Shown: positions 34,522 through 42,656 of the stretch, piece after piece
How the letters are laid out: every line of letters begins with the position of its first letter
How positions within the stretch are numbered: the first letter of the stretch is position 1
Assembly (NCBI RefSeq): GCF_052113205.1
Contig: NZ_JBFRCU010000021.1
Coordinates: forward strand, 19,827-83,826
Direction of reading: 5' to 3'
DNA: 64,000 bases
Source of the DNA: Inquilinus sp052113205
GTDB taxonomy: Bacteria > Pseudomonadota > Alphaproteobacteria > DSM-16000 > Inquilinaceae
The notes under the pieces: generated by a model
Seen by the model: the letters and a program-made list of their open reading frames with translations, nothing else
The model's database searches: none
What the model was told of the DNA's origin: nothing
Translations under genes and position numbers: made by a program

Positions 34522-34885
34522 GGGACCAATGTCTCCCGGGGGCGTTGCGCCACGTGTAAGAGCGTAATTATTCATAAAACTTACCTAAAAATGAATATGT
34601 TTCTTTTCCTAGTACCCTGAGCTCCCCCATGTTGCATCTCGCCTATTCGACAAACGTGGCCCCCACCACACTTGGCATTGTACAAGCGACGCGACCTTTG
34701 CGCTATGACCCGAAAGGGATAGGAGAGCGAGTAAGGCGATAGGTTCAGGTTTCCTATGCATGCCCTCTCACCGGCGCGTCCTCGCGTCGCGTGCTTCGCC
34801 GCGAGGCACCTGCGCGCTTCGCCGCGGGGCGGTCGTGACAGGCTTTGGTTGGCAGCGGCCTCAGTTGACGCTATCCCTGCGGTCC
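34522..34885. other. 364-bp divergent intergenic region
   Basis: AT-rich compared with its surroundings. It holds the repressor leader, the inverted repeat at 34569-34597, and the upstream region of the D-Ala-D-Ala carboxypeptidase gene. On the plus strand TTGTAC (34678) and TATGAC (34704) are 20 nt apart, too wide for a confident promoter call. No additional gene seen. Confidence 0.5.
34569..34597. promoter_or_regulatory. inverted repeat, candidate operator of the S24-like repressor
   Basis: TATTCAT and its exact complement ATGAATA are 15 nt apart, 48 nt upstream of the repressor start. Autoregulation by cI/LexA-type proteins commonly uses such sites. Confidence 0.4.
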
Positions 34886-36040
34886 ATGCCCCGACCCATG
34901 ATCAAGATCGCGATGCCGGCCCTCCTCCTCCGTGCCACCGTTCTTCTCGCCGTCCTCGCCGCGCTGCCTGCCGACGCGGCCACGGTCGACACCATCGCCA
35001 AGCAGGCGATCCTGATCGACACCACCACCGACACGGTGCTGATGGAGAAGGCCGCGGACGAGCGCATGCCGACCTCGTCGATGAGCAAGATGATGACGGC
35101 CTATCTGGTCTATGACGCGCTGCGCGACGGCCGGATCACGCTCGACACCAAGTTCCCGGTCAGCAAGAAGGCCTGGCAGACCAGCGGGTCGAAGATGTTC
35201 GTCCAGATCAACGACACCATTCGGGTCGAGGACCTGCTGCGCGGCCTGCTGATCCAGTCCGGCAACGATGCGGCGGTGGTGCTGGCCGAAGGCCTGGCGG
35301 GGTCGGAGACCGCCTTCGCCGACCGCATGAACGAGATGGCGAAGACGCTGGGCATGAACGCCAGCCACTTCGTCACCTCCAACGGCTTGCCCGACCCTGA
35401 GCATTATTCGACCGCGCGCGACCTGGCGATCCTGGCCGAGCGGATGATCTCGGACTTCCCGCAATACTATCGCTACGACAGCGAGCGGGAGTTCACCTGG
35501 AACAAGATCAAGCAGGGCAACCGCAACCCGCTGCTGTATCGCGATATGGGGGTAGACGGGATCAAGACCGGCCACACCGATTCCGGCGGCTATGGCCTGA
35601 CCGCGTCGGGCGTGCGCGACGACCGCCGGCTGGTGCTGGTGGTCAACGGGCTGCCCAGCATGCAGTCGCGCGCCGACGAGGGCGCTCGCCTGCTGGAATG
35701 GGGCTGGAGCCAGTTCCGCCTGTACCCGCTGTTCAAGGCCGGCGCCACGGTCGACGAGGCGACGGTCTGGCTCGGCACCGAGGACAAGGTGCCGGTGACC
35801 GTGGCACAGGACCTGGCCATGACCCTGCAGCCGGCCGATTTCGACAAGATGACGGTCACTGCCCGGTTCCAGGAGCCGATCGAGGCGCCGATCGCCAAGG
35901 GCCAGGTGCTGGGCGAGCTCGACATCGCCCCGCCGGAGGGGCCGGTGCGCAAGGTGCCGTTGGTCGCCGCCCAGGACATGCCGGAGGCGTCGATCTTCCG
36001 TGCCCTCGGGATGAAGATCGGCCTGCTGCTGGGCCTCTGA
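34886..36040 (+). CDS. D-alanyl-D-alanine carboxypeptidase (PBP5/6 type)
   Basis: A 384-aa penicillin-binding protein that trims the terminal D-Ala of peptidoglycan stem peptides in the periplasm. The signal peptide ends ALPADA. The active-site motifs are in order: Ser65-x-x-Lys68 in PTSSMSKMMTAY, SGN in LIQSGNDAAVVL, and KTG in VDGIKTGHTDSGGYG. The ~100-residue C-terminal beta domain ends in the amphipathic anchor FRALGMKIGLLLGL. A start at 34898 is equally possible. Confidence 0.95.
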   Translation: MPRPMIKIAMPALLLRATVLLAVLAALPADAATVDTIAKQAILIDTTTDTVLMEKAADERMPTSSMSKMMTAYLVYDALRDGRITLDTKFPVSKKAWQTSGSKMFVQINDTIRVEDLLRGLLIQSGNDAAVVLAEGLAGSETAFADRMNEMAKTLGMNASHFVTSNGLPDPEHYSTARDLAILAERMISDFPQYYRYDSEREFTWNKIKQGNRNPLLYRDMGVDGIKTGHTDSGGYGLTASGVRDDRRLVLVVNGLPSMQSRADEGARLLEWGWSQFRLYPLFKAGATVDEATVWLGTEDKVPVTVAQDLAMTLQPADFDKMTVTARFQEPIEAPIAKGQVLGELDIAPPEGPVRKVPLVAAQDMPEASIFRALGMKIGLLLGL

Positions 36041-36179
36041 GCGGAAGGCCCCAGCAGGCGGCGCTTTCGATCAGGTCGACGTCGCCTTCGGTCAATAACT
36101 CGCGCCTCCGCCGCGTAGCATCGCCTGCATCCGAGCCCGTCCGAACAGAGACGGGCCGCAGGCGAGGACCAACCGGCGG

Positions 36180-36674
36180 ATGCCAGCGACCGCGGCCAAC
36201 CCGACATCCCCGTCCGACCGGACGATCGCGACACCGCTGCGGCTGCACCGCGAGGCGGTGCGGGCGGAGTGGACCGACTACAACGGCCATCTCAACGACG
36301 GCTACTATGCCGTCATCTTCAGCCACGCCACCGACGCCTTCCTCGAGTTCGCCGGCATCGACACCGCCTATCGGGCGCGCAGCCGGCGCACCGTCTTCAC
36401 CGGCGAGATGAAGATCCGCTACCGGCGCGAGGCGCACGCCGGCGACGAGGTGGCGATCGAGACCCGGCTGGGCGCGATGGATGCCAAGCGCTTCACCCTG
36501 CACCACGTCATGCGTCTCGCCGCGGACGGCACCGTGCTGGCCGAGAGCGAGGTGCTGAACCTGTCGATCGACGCGACCGTCCCGAAGGTCGCCCCGTTCG
36601 AGGCCGAGATCCACGACCGCTTGAGCGAGATCCGCGCCGCCCATGAGGCCGGTGCGGAGGACGAGAAGGGCTGA
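36180..36674 (+). CDS. hot-dog thioesterase, betainyl-CoA thioesterase-like
   Basis: A 164-aa hot-dog-fold thioesterase. The block EWTDYNGHLNDGYYAVIFSH carries the catalytic-type Asp and matches the thioesterase unit that is separate (CdhB) or fused to L-carnitine dehydrogenase in carnitine users. GAGGA lies 9 nt before the ATG. A choline/carnitine-type binding protein gene follows after 40 nt, supporting a role in carnitine-to-betaine conversion. The dehydrogenase and cleavage enzyme genes (cdhA, cdhC) are not next to it. Confidence 0.8.
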   Translation: MPATAANPTSPSDRTIATPLRLHREAVRAEWTDYNGHLNDGYYAVIFSHATDAFLEFAGIDTAYRARSRRTVFTGEMKIRYRREAHAGDEVAIETRLGAMDAKRFTLHHVMRLAADGTVLAESEVLNLSIDATVPKVAPFEAEIHDRLSEIRAAHEAGAEDEKG

Positions 36675-36714
36675 CAACGCCCGCCGTTCCCATGAGGACA
36701 GACAGGAGGCAATG

Positions 36715-37656
36715 ATGAACGCGAGACGTTTCCTTTTCGCCGCGGCGATCGCCGCGCTGGTGCCCGCCGGGGCCGCCCTGGCCGACGACGCGGCCTGCAA
36801 GACCATCAAGCTGTCGGATGTCGGCTGGACCGACATCACCTCGACCACCGCCCTCGCCAGCACCGTGCTGACCGGGCTGGGCTATGAGCCCAACGTCAAC
36901 ATGCTGTCGGTCGCGGTCACCTTCGAATCGCTCAAGAACAACCAGGTGAACCTGTTCCTCGGCAACTGGATGCCGTCGCAGACCGAGATGGTCGACCCTT
37001 ATCTGAAGCAGGGGGTCGAGCTGGTCGGCACCAATCTCGACGACGCCAAGGTGACGCTGGCGGTCAACCACGAGGCCTATGAGGCCGGGGTCAAGGACTT
37101 CGCCGACCTGCAGAAATTCGCCGACAAGTTCGGCAAGTCGATCTACTCGATCGAGCCCGGATCCTCGGCCAACAAGAACCTGTCGACCATCATCGGGAAG
37201 AACGAGTTCGGCCTCGGCGGCTGGAACCTGGTCGAGGCCAGCGAGCAGGCGATGCTGGCCCAGGTCGACCGGGCCGCGCGGCGCGGCGAATGGGTGGTGT
37301 TCCTGGGCTGGGCGCCGCATCCGATGAACATCAAGTACAAGATCGACTACCTGACCGGCGGCGACGCCTATTTCGGCCCGAACTACGGCGGCGCCACGGT
37401 GCGCACACTGGCCAACCAGAAATGGCTGTCGGGCTGCCCGAACCTGCAGAAATTCGCCAAGCAGCTGGTGTTCGACCTGAACACCGAGAACCAGATGATG
37501 TCGATGATCCTGGACGGCGGCCTGGAGCAGAACGCCGCCGCCCGAAAATGGCTGGGCGAGCACCCCGAGCTGCTGACCAAGTGGCTCGACGGCGTCACCA
37601 CCATCGACGGCAAGCCGGGGCTGGATGCCGTGAAGGCGTCGCTGAAGAGCAGCTGA
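36715..37656 (+). CDS. choline/carnitine/betaine ABC transporter substrate-binding protein
   Basis: A 313-aa periplasmic binding protein of the ChoX/CaiX/ProX group. The signal ends AGAALA. Aromatic-cage and hinge blocks include VGWTDITSTTALAS, FLGNWMPSQTEMVDPYLKQG, GSSANKNLSTIIGKNEFGLG and VVFLGWAPHPMNIKY. AGGAGG sits 5 nt before the ATG at 36715 and only 2 nt before the one at 36712. It follows the thioesterase gene; the permease and ATPase genes are absent, so it must work with a transporter encoded elsewhere. Confidence 0.92.
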   Translation: MNARRFLFAAAIAALVPAGAALADDAACKTIKLSDVGWTDITSTTALASTVLTGLGYEPNVNMLSVAVTFESLKNNQVNLFLGNWMPSQTEMVDPYLKQGVELVGTNLDDAKVTLAVNHEAYEAGVKDFADLQKFADKFGKSIYSIEPGSSANKNLSTIIGKNEFGLGGWNLVEASEQAMLAQVDRAARRGEWVVFLGWAPHPMNIKYKIDYLTGGDAYFGPNYGGATVRTLANQKWLSGCPNLQKFAKQLVFDLNTENQMMSMILDGGLEQNAAARKWLGEHPELLTKWLDGVTTIDGKPGLDAVKASLKSS

Positions 37657-37666
37657 GATTGCGGAC

Positions 37667-37700
37667 CGGCCGGCGCCGCCTCGGCGGCTCCGTCCGGCCG
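37667..37700. terminator. hairpin between convergent binding-protein and sdhA genes
   Basis: The outer stem CGGCCGG / CCGGCCG and the inner stem GCCGCC / GGCGGC nest in the 48-nt gap. The structure could terminate both convergent transcripts. No U-tract. Confidence 0.45.
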
Positions 37701-37704
37701 CCGA

Positions 37705-39501
37705 TCAGTACACCCGCTCTTTCGGCGGAATCGGCGCGACCTCGTTGGACAGCGGCTGCATATGGACCGGCCGATAGTCCAGCCGGACCTCGCCCGTCTC
37801 GTCCAGCCCCGCCAGGCTGTGCTTCAGCCAGGCCGCGTCGTCCCGCTTCGGATAGTCCTCGCGGGCATGGGCGCCGCGGCTCTCGGTCCGGCTGATCGCC
37901 GAATGCAGGCTGACCACCGCCTGCTGCAGCATGTTGTCCAGCTCCAGCGCCTCGGCCAGATCGGTGTTGAACACCATCGACCGGTCTGTCAGGCCGAGAT
38001 CGGCTCGCATCGGGCCCGCGGTCTCTTCCAGCTTGCCGAGTCCTTCCTGCATCAGCGGCCCGTCGCGGAACACCGCGCAGTGCCGCTGCATGATGCGCTG
38101 CATCGCCAGCCGGATCTCGCCGGCGCCGGTGCCGCCCTTGGCGTGGCGCACGCGGTCCAGCCGCGCGATGGCCTTGTCGGTCGCCGCCGCCGGCAGCGGG
38201 GCGTGCGACTCTCCCGGCCGCAGCGTCGCCACGGCCCGCTGCGCCGCCGCCCGGCCGAAGACGATGATGTCGAGCAGCGAGTTCGAGCCCAGCCGGTTGG
38301 CGCCGTGCACCGACACGCAGGCGGCCTCGCCGATCGCCATCAGCCCCGGCACAACCGTTTCCGGGTCGCCGCCGCGCAGTGTCGTCGCCTCGCCATGCAG
38401 GTTGGTCGGCACGCCGCCCATGTTGTAGTGCACGGTCGGCAGCACCGGGATCGGCTCCTTGGTCACGTCGACCCCGGCGAAGATCTTCGCCGTCTCGCTG
38501 ATGCCCGGCAGCCGCTCGTGCAGCACCTCGGCGCCAAGATGCTCGAGATGCAGCAGGATGTGGTCCTTCTGCGGGCCACAGCCGCGCCCTTCGTTGATCT
38601 CGATCGTCATCGACCGGCAGACCACGTCGCGCCCGGCCAGGTCCCGCGCCGTCGGGGCGTAGCGCTCCATGAAGCGCTCGCCCTCGGAATTGGTCAGGAA
38701 ACCGCCCTCGCCCCGCGAGCCCTCGGTGATCAGGCAGCCGGAGCCATAGATGCCGGTCGGGTGGAACTGGGTGAACTCCATGTCGGCCAGCGGCAACCCG
38801 GCGCGCAGCGCCATGGCGTTGCCGTCGCCGGTGCAGCTGTGCGCGGCGGTGCAGGAGAAGTAGACCCGGCCGTAGCCGCCGGTCGCCAGCACGGTGCGAT
38901 GGGCACGGAAGCGGTGCAGCGTGCCGTCCTCGACATTCCAGGCCAGCAGGCCGCGGCAGGCGCCGTCCTCGTCCATCAGCAGGTCGAGCGCGACATACTC
39001 GACGAAGAACTCGGTCCGGTGCTCCAGGCATTGCTGGTACAGGGTGTGCAGGATGGCGTGGCCGGTGCGGTCGGCGGCGGCGCAGGTCCGCCGGGCCATC
39101 TGCTTGCCGTAGTTCAGGGTCTGGCCGCCGAAGGCGCGCTGGTAGATCAGGCCGTCGGCGGTGCGCGAGAACGGCACGCCGAACCGCTCCAGTTCCAGCA
39201 CCGCCGGCCCGGCCTCGCGGCACATGTATTCAATCGCGTCCTGGTCGCCAAGCCAGTCGGAGCCCTTGACGGTGTCGTACATGTGGAAGCGCCAGTTGTC
39301 GCCGTCGCCCATGTTGCCGAGCGACGCCGCCATGCCGCCCTGGGCCGCCACGGTGTGACTGCGGGTCGGGAACACCTTGGTGACGCAGGCCGTCTTCAGC
39401 CCGGACGCGGCCATGCCGAGCGCCGCGCGCAGCCCGGCACCGCCGGCCCCGACGATCACCACGTCGTAGCTGTGGTCGATGATGGCGTAGGACTCGGTCA
39501 T
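37705..39501 (-). CDS. sdhA: succinate dehydrogenase flavoprotein subunit (stand-alone copy)
   Basis: A 598-aa, full-length SdhA-type flavoprotein. FAD site VVIVGAGGAGLRAALG; the His for covalent FAD is His49 in TRSHTVAAQGGMAASLGN; the substrate site includes HPTGIYGSGCLITEGSRGEG and HGANRLGSNSLLDI; it ends RLDYRPVHMQPLSNEV. The GQTLNYGKQMARRTC segment departs from the usual GMTTEFGKGPPVQRTC. There is no sdhB, sdhC or sdhD beside it. Its ATG overlaps the stop of an MFS gene (ATGA), so it is translated with a transporter. It may be a paralogue acting on a different dicarboxylate. Confidence 0.92.
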   Translation of the reverse strand: MTESYAIIDHSYDVVIVGAGGAGLRAALGMAASGLKTACVTKVFPTRSHTVAAQGGMAASLGNMGDGDNWRFHMYDTVKGSDWLGDQDAIEYMCREAGPAVLELERFGVPFSRTADGLIYQRAFGGQTLNYGKQMARRTCAAADRTGHAILHTLYQQCLEHRTEFFVEYVALDLLMDEDGACRGLLAWNVEDGTLHRFRAHRTVLATGGYGRVYFSCTAAHSCTGDGNAMALRAGLPLADMEFTQFHPTGIYGSGCLITEGSRGEGGFLTNSEGERFMERYAPTARDLAGRDVVCRSMTIEINEGRGCGPQKDHILLHLEHLGAEVLHERLPGISETAKIFAGVDVTKEPIPVLPTVHYNMGGVPTNLHGEATTLRGGDPETVVPGLMAIGEAACVSVHGANRLGSNSLLDIIVFGRAAAQRAVATLRPGESHAPLPAAATDKAIARLDRVRHAKGGTGAGEIRLAMQRIMQRHCAVFRDGPLMQEGLGKLEETAGPMRADLGLTDRSMVFNTDLAEALELDNMLQQAVVSLHSAISRTESRGAHAREDYPKRDDAAWLKHSLAGLDETGEVRLDYRPVHMQPLSNEVAPIPPKERVY

Positions 39502-40745
39502 GACGATGCTCCGGAGGATCGGGCCCTGACCGTCAGCGCCAAGGCGAGGTCGATGGCGAGCGCCAGGGCCGCGGCGGTGCCGCCGATCACGAACAGGATG
39601 CGGTAGTCGCCGCCGGTGCGGTCGAACAGGGCGGCCAGGCCATAGGCCGCCCCGGCCTGGAACAGGGCGAACATCGTGGTCGCCCGCCCCCAGGCGGCGC
39701 GCTGCGCCTCGGCGCCATGCGGGATCAGCTCATGGATGCGGCCCAGCACCAGCGGCACGATGCCCGGGGTGAAGCCGCCGATGACGATGCAGGAGACGAT
39801 CAGGGCCGCAGGGGCCGTGGTGACGGCCGGCAGAGCCGCCGCCACCGCCTGAACCAGGAACGCCACGCGTAGCGCCGGCCCGAAGCCGGCCCGATCGGCC
39901 AGGTGGCCGGTCAGCAGCGGCCCGGCCACCGCGCCAAGCCCGTACAGCACCCAGTATTGCGACCCGGCGGCGATCCCCTGGCCCAGGCCGCGAGCCACGA
40001 AATCGACGACGAAGACCATGTGCGGCACCAGGGCGACAGCGTTGAGGCCGTATTGCAGCATCAGCACCGGAATGGCGGCGGACTGCCGAGGCCGTGTGGC
40101 ACCCGCCCCGGCATGGGACGCCACGGCAGGGTCGGCCTTCGGCCAGTTCGGCCAGGCGACCAGGGTCAGCACGCCGGACAGAGCCGCCAGCCCGAGCCAG
40201 CTCTCGCGCGGGCCCTGCTGCAGCAGCAGCGGCACCAGCGTGCCCGAGGCGGCGATGCCGAGGCCGACGCCGGCGAAGATCACGCCGCCGACCAGGCCGC
40301 GCTTGCCCGGCGCGGTGTGCGGCAGGATGGCCGAGGCGGCGAGCACCATGATGACGCCGCCGCTGAACCCGGCCAGGAACCGCCAGGCGAAGAACCAGGC
40401 GAAGGCCACCGGCATGGCGCAGGCGAGGCAGGACAGGGTGGCCAGCAACATGGTGCCGCGCAGCGCCCGGATCGAACCGGTGCGGGCGGCCAGCGGCCGC
40501 GCCGCCAGGGCGCCGGCAAGATAGCCGGCCAGGTTGGCGGCGCCGAGATAGATCACATCCGACGGGCTGAACCATTCCGCGGCGATCAGCGCCGGAATGA
40601 GCGGGGTATAGGCGAAGCGGGCCAGGCCGAGCCCGACCAGCGAGGCGCAGAGCCCAGCGGCGGCGAAGCGCCAGGCCTGCCCGGCTTCCTGCTTGGGATG
40701 AAGGGCGTGGCCATGGTGACCGGACCGATGGGGTGTCGCGCTCAT
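39498..40745 (-). CDS. YbfB/YjiJ-family MFS transporter
   Basis: A 415-aa, 12-helix membrane protein. LCASLVGLGLARFAYTPLIP after the first helix is the mark of the YbfB/YjiJ MFS group. The N-terminus has a His-rich cytoplasmic stretch (PHRSGHHGHALHPKQ). Substrate unknown. It is 58 nt after a LysR gene on the same strand and overlaps the sdhA-like gene by 4 nt, so regulator, transporter and flavoprotein may be one unit. Confidence 0.9.
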   Translation of the reverse strand: MSATPHRSGHHGHALHPKQEAGQAWRFAAAGLCASLVGLGLARFAYTPLIPALIAAEWFSPSDVIYLGAANLAGYLAGALAARPLAARTGSIRALRGTMLLATLSCLACAMPVAFAWFFAWRFLAGFSGGVIMVLAASAILPHTAPGKRGLVGGVIFAGVGLGIAASGTLVPLLLQQGPRESWLGLAALSGVLTLVAWPNWPKADPAVASHAGAGATRPRQSAAIPVLMLQYGLNAVALVPHMVFVVDFVARGLGQGIAAGSQYWVLYGLGAVAGPLLTGHLADRAGFGPALRVAFLVQAVAAALPAVTTAPAALIVSCIVIGGFTPGIVPLVLGRIHELIPHGAEAQRAAWGRATTMFALFQAGAAYGLAALFDRTGGDYRILFVIGGTAAALALAIDLALALTVRARSSGASS

Positions 40746-40803
40746 GACCAGAAGCTAGGCGCGTCATCTCACCAGCGGGAGTGATTAGTTCAGATGGAAG
40801 CCA

Positions 40804-41724
40804 TCATGATCGGCGATGGCTTCGCACCAGCGCCAGCGGCTCCGCCATTCTCGCCGCCAGGGGTGACGGCCGCGCGATTCGCAGGAAGGCGGACAGGGCG
40901 CTGGACGGGTGTGCGTCGATGCGGCGGACGAAGACGGTGTCGACCCGCTCGGTCCAGGCCGGCGGGCGGAAGGCCTTGATCCGCCGGTCGCGCAGGGCCT
41001 GGGTGACCACGCCCTTCGGCAGCAGCGAGATCCCCATGCCGGCGGCGACGCAGCCGATGATGCCGTCCAGCGTGCCGATCTCGATCACCTTGACCTTGAC
41101 GATGCCCTGGGCGGCCAGGACGCTTTCCAGCCGCTGCCGGTAGGCGCAGTCGGAGCGGAAGGCGACGATCTTCAGCCCGGCGAGCGCCCCGAAATCGTCG
41201 AGCCCCGTCACCGCCGGGCCGGCGATGATCGCCATCTCCTCGGCGAAGATGGTCTCCGCCTCGAGCTCGGGGTGATCGACCGGCCCGGCGACGAAGGCGC
41301 CGTCCAGCTCGCGCGCGATCACCGCCCGGGTCAGCCACGGCGTGGTGCCCGTGGTCAGCGACAGGTCGACATCGGGATGAGCCTGGGTGAAGGCGGCCAG
41401 CACGTCCGGCAGCCGCAGCCCCGCCGTGGTCTCCATGCTGCCGATCGACAACGGCCCACGCGGCGTGCCGTCATCCTGCGCCGCCCGCTTGGCCTGGCGG
41501 ATCAGGTCCGCGATCTGGACCGCGAAGGGGCGCAGGCGCTGGCCGGCTGCGGTCAGGACGACGCCACGGCTGTGCCGCTCGAACAACGGCACACCCAATT
41601 CCTCCTCCAGCGCCCGGATCCGGGCGGTGACGTTGGACTGGACCGTGTTGAGCTCGGCCGCCGCCCGGCCGATGCCGCCGGTGCGGGCCACCGCTTCGAA
41701 CACCCTGAGATCCCGATCATTCAC
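40804..41724 (-). CDS. LysR-family transcriptional regulator
   Basis: A 306-aa regulator. The N-terminal helix-turn-helix is FEAVARTGGIGRAAAELNTV, followed by SNVTARIRALEEELGVPLFE, the linker helix, and a periplasmic-binding-protein-like effector domain (LSIGSMETTAGLRLPDVLAA). The C-terminus is basic. It precedes the MFS-sdhA pair on the same strand with a 58-nt gap, an arrangement that suggests it controls them, although most LysR regulators are divergent from their targets. Confidence 0.93.
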   Translation of the reverse strand: MNDRDLRVFEAVARTGGIGRAAAELNTVQSNVTARIRALEEELGVPLFERHSRGVVLTAAGQRLRPFAVQIADLIRQAKRAAQDDGTPRGPLSIGSMETTAGLRLPDVLAAFTQAHPDVDLSLTTGTTPWLTRAVIARELDGAFVAGPVDHPELEAETIFAEEMAIIAGPAVTGLDDFGALAGLKIVAFRSDCAYRQRLESVLAAQGIVKVKVIEIGTLDGIIGCVAAGMGISLLPKGVVTQALRDRRIKAFRPPAWTERVDTVFVRRIDAHPSSALSAFLRIARPSPLAARMAEPLALVRSHRRS

Positions 41725-41966
41725 GATGCGCCCCGCGAGCCGCGTCCGGAGAAAACCCCACGATTGTAGCGGAGGAGGCCGCCATCCGGCGACATGGACT
41801 CCTGATTACCAAAACGTAAGTACGCCGCCATCGGCCTTGCTCCTACTCTCTCGGCCGGGTCAAACGCCCGCGGCACCGTCTCGGCGTGCAACGGTCCGGC
41901 GGGAGCAAAGCTCTCTCGGCGTGGTCCGTTCGTCACGCCAGCGATCCGCTGTCCGAGAGCCTGCCC

Positions 41967-42656
41967 ATGCAGATCCTTCTGATCGAAGACGATCCCGAGA
42001 CCGCCCAGCACATCATCGGCTCGCTGCGCGAGGCCGACCACACGGTCGAGCACAGCCTGACCGGAACCGATGGGCTGGCCCGCGCCGCAGCCGCCCGTCA
42101 GGGCTGCGGTCCCCGGCTGCTGATCATCGACCGCATGCTGCCGGACATCGACGGGATCACCCTGGCCCGCCGGCTGCGCGGCGAAGGCAGCACGGTGCCG
42201 ATCCTGTTCCTGACCACGCTGAGCGGCGTCAGCGACCGGGTCGAAGGGCTGAATGCAGGCGGCGACGACTACCTGGTCAAGCCCTTCGCCCTGGCCGAGC
42301 TGCTGGCCCGGATCGAGGCCCTGACCCGCCGCGCCGGCACCGCCGCGGTCGAGACCGTGCTGCGCGTCGCCGATCTCGAGATCGACCTGCTGAAGCGCAC
42401 CGCCACCCGCGCCGGCCAGGCGATCGACCTGCAGCCCCGCGAATTCAAGCTGCTGGAGTACCTGATGCGGCACTCCGGCCAGATCGTCACCCGGACCATG
42501 CTGCTGGAGCATGTGTGGGAGTTCCATTTCGAGCCGCAGACGACGGTGGTGGAGACCCATATCAGCCGGCTGCGCGGCAAGATCGACCGCGGCTTCGACG
42601 CGCCCCTGCTCGACACCGTCCGCGGCGTTGGATACTGCCTCCGTGATCCTGGCTAG
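41967..42656 (+). CDS. OmpR/PhoB-type response regulator
   Basis: A 229-aa regulator with an N-terminal receiver (ILLIEDDPETAQHI, phospho-Asp in LLIIDRMLPDIDG, Lys in YLVKPFALAEL) and a C-terminal winged helix (LQPREFKLLEYLMRHSGQIV, VVETHISRLRGKID). It starts at 41967. The downstream kinase starts inside its 3' end, so the pair is translationally coupled. Sequence resembles QseB/CzcR-like regulators; the signal is unknown. Confidence 0.93.
   Translation: MQILLIEDDPETAQHIIGSLREADHTVEHSLTGTDGLARAAAARQGCGPRLLIIDRMLPDIDGITLARRLRGEGSTVPILFLTTLSGVSDRVEGLNAGGDDYLVKPFALAELLARIEALTRRAGTAAVETVLRVADLEIDLLKRTATRAGQAIDLQPREFKLLEYLMRHSGQIVTRTMLLEHVWEFHFEPQTTVVETHISRLRGKIDRGFDAPLLDTVRGVGYCLRDPG

Noticed and set aside
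33892..34575. Prophage or integrated element signalled by the cI-like repressor
   Set aside because: No integrase, structural, lysis or replication genes around it; flanks are ordinary chromosomal genes.
34671..34709. Sigma-70 promoter for the carboxypeptidase gene (CTTGGC/TTGTAC with TATGAC)
   Set aside because: Spacings of 20 nt or more do not fit; no confident promoter could be placed.
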